NCBI GenBank assembly: GCA_027943245.1
Contig: JANDJZ010000306.1
Span: 1 to 10,273 of the forward strand
Reading direction: 5' to 3'
From: Acanthamoeba sp. SK_2022b
Taxonomy: Eukaryota > Discosea > Longamoebia > Acanthamoebidae
Length of the DNA stretch: 10,273 nt
Positions within the stretch are counted from its first letter, which is position 1. Every line of letters begins with the position of its first letter. A program made the translations under genes and the position numbers. Shown piece after piece: positions 7,610-10,273 of this stretch. The notes beneath the pieces were generated by a model. It saw nothing but the letters and a program-made list of their open reading frames with translations. It was not told where the DNA came from and made no database searches.

Positions 7610-8210
7610 GTTCTTCGGGTCAAGGCAACAGGTGAATGGAGGCGAAATTGAACATAGAAATCTGGAGCAGCAGGATGATGGCAAAAAAAAAAAAAAAAGT
7701 GAAGCAAACAGGCAGTGGACAACACGTGGACGGCCGGGTCAACATAGGCACGTACTTTCTTCGACAGCACGCCGGACTGGTGGGGAAGCAGATGGAGGAG
7801 TGGTTCTTGCTACGCTTGTTGTGGGTTGATCTGTATCGCGCTTGCGCTGTCTGGTTGGACTTTCTTGGTTTTTCGCTGTTTTTACTGGAATTTAAAACAG
7901 GCTTTGACTGGCCAGACGCAGATACTTGACGTTCTTTTGTATTTAAAGTAGGGACGACGCATAAGCAAAAGACCTTGGCTCAACAGGTCTGGCTTGAGTA
8001 GGCACAGATATGTAGGCTCCCATCCTCGTTCAAGGCCAGCAGAAGTGGTCGCGGAGGACGTGGTACAGTTTGAGTCTGGATATGAGAGAAATGATGGCGT
8101 TTCCTAATTTTTATCATCAATTTCCTTGTTTTCCTGTTTTTCTCCCAGCAGAGGAGCTCTGGCCCGCTTCTCCTTGGCCGCACAAACTGCGAGTAGCGTA
8201 GCAAATCAAG
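7610..8210. promoter_or_regulatory. Divergent intergenic region between the WDR26-like and MetAP1 genes
   Basis: About 600 bases separate the two start codons, which point away from each other; no gene is supported inside. Toward the WDR26-like gene lies an A16 run (7683-7698; T16 on its coding strand). Toward MetAP1 there is a TATA-like TATTTAAA (7940-7947). About 160-200 bases further there is a likely leader-intron 3' end: branch-like CCTAAT (8103-8108), a long T/C tract, and CCCAGCAG (AG at 8147-8148 or 8150-8151). Its donor is unclear; candidates are GTCTGG near 7987 and GTACAG at 8063. The MetAP1 5' leader would then start upstream of about 8060. Confidence 0.45.
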
Positions 8211-9968
8211 ATGGCGTCCGCTGCTGCTAAATCTGCACCTGCCCCTGGCAAATGCGCCGCGGAGGTAAGCTCGATGCTCTGCATTTCTTCCTGCCTTATG
8301 TCCCAATTGGAAATAACACAATTGTTGGATGTCCATTGAATCAATTACCAGGGCTGTGGCAAGCCTGCCAACATGCGGTGCCCCACCTGCATCAAGCTTG
8401 GCTTGCCCGCGATTTACTTCTGCGGCAAGGAGTGCTTCACCAAGGCCTGGCCCACCCACAAGCTCCTGCACACGCTCCTGACCTCGAGCGGACCATGTAC
8501 GTAGTGCCTCCCACCCGCTTGCCCCCCACACCCAACGCGACCTGAGCTCTTACCTCCTGTATTATACACTCTTCAACTTTGCACCAGCTACCAACATCTC
8601 CTTCTCTCAATCCTCCACGTCTGCTGTTGATGGTACTACACGAGCGCCACTCCTCCTTGACTTGCCCCAGCAAGCTGCACCGCCGTCTGAAGCTTACCGC
8701 TCCCTCCCTCCCTCCCTCTGTCGCTCTCGTGCGCGTGCCTGACAGAGCGCTTTGCGGGCTACCCCTTCACCGGCCGATTGCGTCCCGGCGTGGTGTCGCC
8801 CATGCGGACCGTGCCGAGCCACATCCCCAGGCCCGACTACGCCGACACCGGTATCACACGCATGCACGCGCACACGCACACATCACACATGCACATACAT
8901 CACACAACGCCACCGTGACAGTCGTCTGTGTTGCTCATGTGTCGAACGAATCGACGCAGGCGAGCCCGAGTCGGAGAACCAGTTCAAGCGAGGCAGCATG
9001 GCGATCGAGGTGCACACGCCCCAGCAGATCGCCGTCCTTCGCGAGGCCTCCAGGGTGCAGTGTCCTCGTATTCATTTTTGACTCTTTTTATTTTTGTTTT
9101 TCTGCTTATTATTATGTATTTGTTTTGTTATTCGCGCGTTGATGCGTGCGATGGCTGATCGTGGGGGCCGTCGGTGATTCGAACACAGATCGCTCGTGAG
9201 GCGCTCGACTTGGCCGGCAGCATGGTGAAGCCCGGCGTCACCACGGACGAGATCGACAAGGCCGTGCACGACTACATCGTCTCCAAGGACGCCTACCCCT
9301 CCCCGCTCAACTACCGCGAGTTCCCCAAGTCCTGCTGCACGTGCGTCTTCCCTCTCCTCCCCGTGTTGTCCCACCCCACCCACTTCTCACCCATTCCATT
9401 CATTCTTCGCATTGTGTGCGTGCGTGCGTGCGTGCGTGTGTGGGATAAATAGGTCGGTCAACGAGGCGATCTGCCACGGCATTCCCGATAGCCGGCCCCT
9501 CGAAGAGGGAGACATCTGCAACGTCGACGTCTCGGTCTACTACAAGGGCTACCACGGCGACGTCAACGACACCTTCTTCGTCGGCGAGGTGTCGCCCGAG
9601 GCCCAGAAGCTGGTCCAGGTCACCTACGAGGCGCTCGAGGAGGCCATCAAGATCGGTACACACGCGCCTCCCCTCCAGCCTCGGCCGCTTCATTGACGAT
9701 AGCGTCGTGTGTTGTGTTGTGTTGTGTTGTGTTGTGTTGTGTTGTGTTGTGTTGTGTTGTGTTGTGTTGTGTTGTGTTGTGTTGTGTTGTGTTGTGTTGT
9801 GTTGTGTGCAACAGTCAAGCCGGGTCGTCTGTATCGGGACATCGGGCAGGTGATCTCCAAGCACGTGAGCAAGCACGGCTACTCGGTGGTGCGAACCTAC
9901 TGCGGACACGGCGTGGGCGCCCTCTTCCACACTTCGCCCAACGTGCCCCACTACGCCAGTACGCACAC

Positions 9969-10002
<34 letters not shown>

Positions 10003-10273
10003 CACAACACAACACAACACACACTGGTGACCTCTATCTTTGCGGGCCGGCGCTAACACCACGCGCATACGCACAGAGAACAAGGCCGTGGGCGTCATGA
10101 AGCCGGGCCACGTGTTCACCATCGAGCCCATGATCAACATGGGCGACTTCAAGGACACGACGTGGCCGGATGACTGGACGTCGGTCACGCGGGACGGCAA
10201 GCTCTCCGCCCAGTTCGAGCACACCATGGTCGTGACCGAGACCGGCGTCGAGGTACCATCACCACCATCACCA
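8211..10273 (+). CDS. Methionine aminopeptidase 1 with N-terminal zinc finger, 9 exons seen, C-terminal end outside window
   Basis: Cytosolic metalloenzyme that removes initiator Met from nascent proteins with a small second residue. Exons: 8211-8264, 8352-8496, 8588-8632, 8746-8850, 8960-9054, 9189-9340, 9453-9655, 9815-9958, 10077-10252; phases agree, giving 373 codons. The next donor is GTACCA at 10253, so perhaps 12-18 residues are missing. The N-terminal finger has C15, C20, C28, C31, C42, C46, H54 and H58, spaced as in human MetAP1 and typical of the type 1 eukaryotic enzyme that associates with ribosomes. The pita-bread domain spans about 132-373. Metal ligands are D224, D235, H298, E331 and E362; the catalytic-site histidine is H207 (CHGIPD) and H305 follows in LFHT. 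Each is offset by exactly five from the human numbers I recall. [10 protein letters not shown] and [20 protein letters not shown] are near-identical to the family. The ATG at 8211 (TCAAGATGG) has a good context and places the finger at the N-terminus. It is divergent from the WDR26-like gene. Confidence 0.97.
9707..9808. repeat. (GTGTT)n pentanucleotide array in MetAP1 intron 7
   Basis: About 19 uninterrupted copies of a five-base unit fill most of intron 7 (9656-9814) and stop 6 bases before the acceptor CAACAG. The intron has no other pyrimidine tract; the U-containing repeat may serve as one. Confidence 0.95.
9964..10024. repeat. (CA)n followed by (AACAC)4 in MetAP1 intron 8
   Basis: A CA run passes into four copies of AACAC (10001-10020). 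AACAC is the exact reverse complement of the GTGTT unit in the preceding intron, so the two arrays are complementary in the transcript. The array sits within intron 8 (9959-10076). Confidence 0.95.

Noticed and set aside
7980..8531. 183-codon minus-strand frame antisense to MetAP1 exon 2
   Set aside because: The overlap with conserved MetAP1 zinc-finger coding explains its openness. Its last 30 residues (LALNEDGSLHIC...) follow an acceptor-like CTCATATCCAG and look mildly protein-like, but no upstream exon fits, so it is at most a relic.
9690..9872. Frames translating the pentanucleotide array (TQHN and CCVVL repeats), and the array as a possible CRISPR or satellite
   Set aside because: The unit is 5 bases with no spacers and sits inside a MetAP1 intron fixed by phase and homology. 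It is a microsatellite.
1..10273. tRNA, rRNA, snRNA or mobile element genes
   Set aside because: I looked for tRNA B-box-like GGTTCGAATC sequences, 5S rRNA, terminal repeats and transposase or reverse transcriptase motifs and found none. The inverted repeat at 1019-1064 is too small to call an element.

Overview
This is nuclear DNA from a GC-rich, intron-dense unicellular eukaryote. Codons favour G or C at the third position, and every recognisable gene is cut by introns of mostly 70-175 bases. Gene content, intron load and compact spacing would suit an amoebozoan such as Acanthamoeba, but that assignment is inference. There is no sign of a mobile element, virus, CRISPR array or bacterial operon.

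Layout, left to right. (1) Bases 1-110 are the last codons of a plus-strand gene that I do not recognise, followed by a poly(A) signal. (2) 618-2858 (+) is a seven-exon amino acid transporter of the AAAP family (SLC38/AVT-like), 542 residues in my splice model. (3) 2859-4200 has no recognisable gene, but its minus strand carries several strong splice-site-like signals; a tentative four-exon unit is proposed at 4048-3481. (4) 7609-4293 (-) is an eleven-exon LisH-CTLH-WD40 protein of the WDR26/GID7 family, about 672 residues, a subunit of the GID/CTLH E3 ubiquitin ligase. (5) 7610-8210 is a divergent intergenic region. (6) 8211 to the right edge (+) is methionine aminopeptidase 1 with its N-terminal zinc finger; 373 residues are reconstructed and only the extreme C-terminus lies outside.

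All three main gene models come from joining exons by phase and comparing with family sequences from memory. Phases agree at every junction, and each coding total is a multiple of three. The weak points are the WDR26 start codon and the donor of its intron 8.

The head-to-head pair is biologically suggestive. MetAP1 removes initiator Met and can expose N-terminal Pro, and the GID/CTLH ligase containing WDR26/GID7 was defined by recognition of N-terminal Pro degrons. The most unusual feature of the DNA is the set of long simple repeats inside introns: (CA)n, (GT)n, (GTGTT)n and (AACAC)n. In two places complementary repeats flank an exon and could form long RNA duplexes. I see no clearly novel biological system; most of the window is conserved housekeeping genes.
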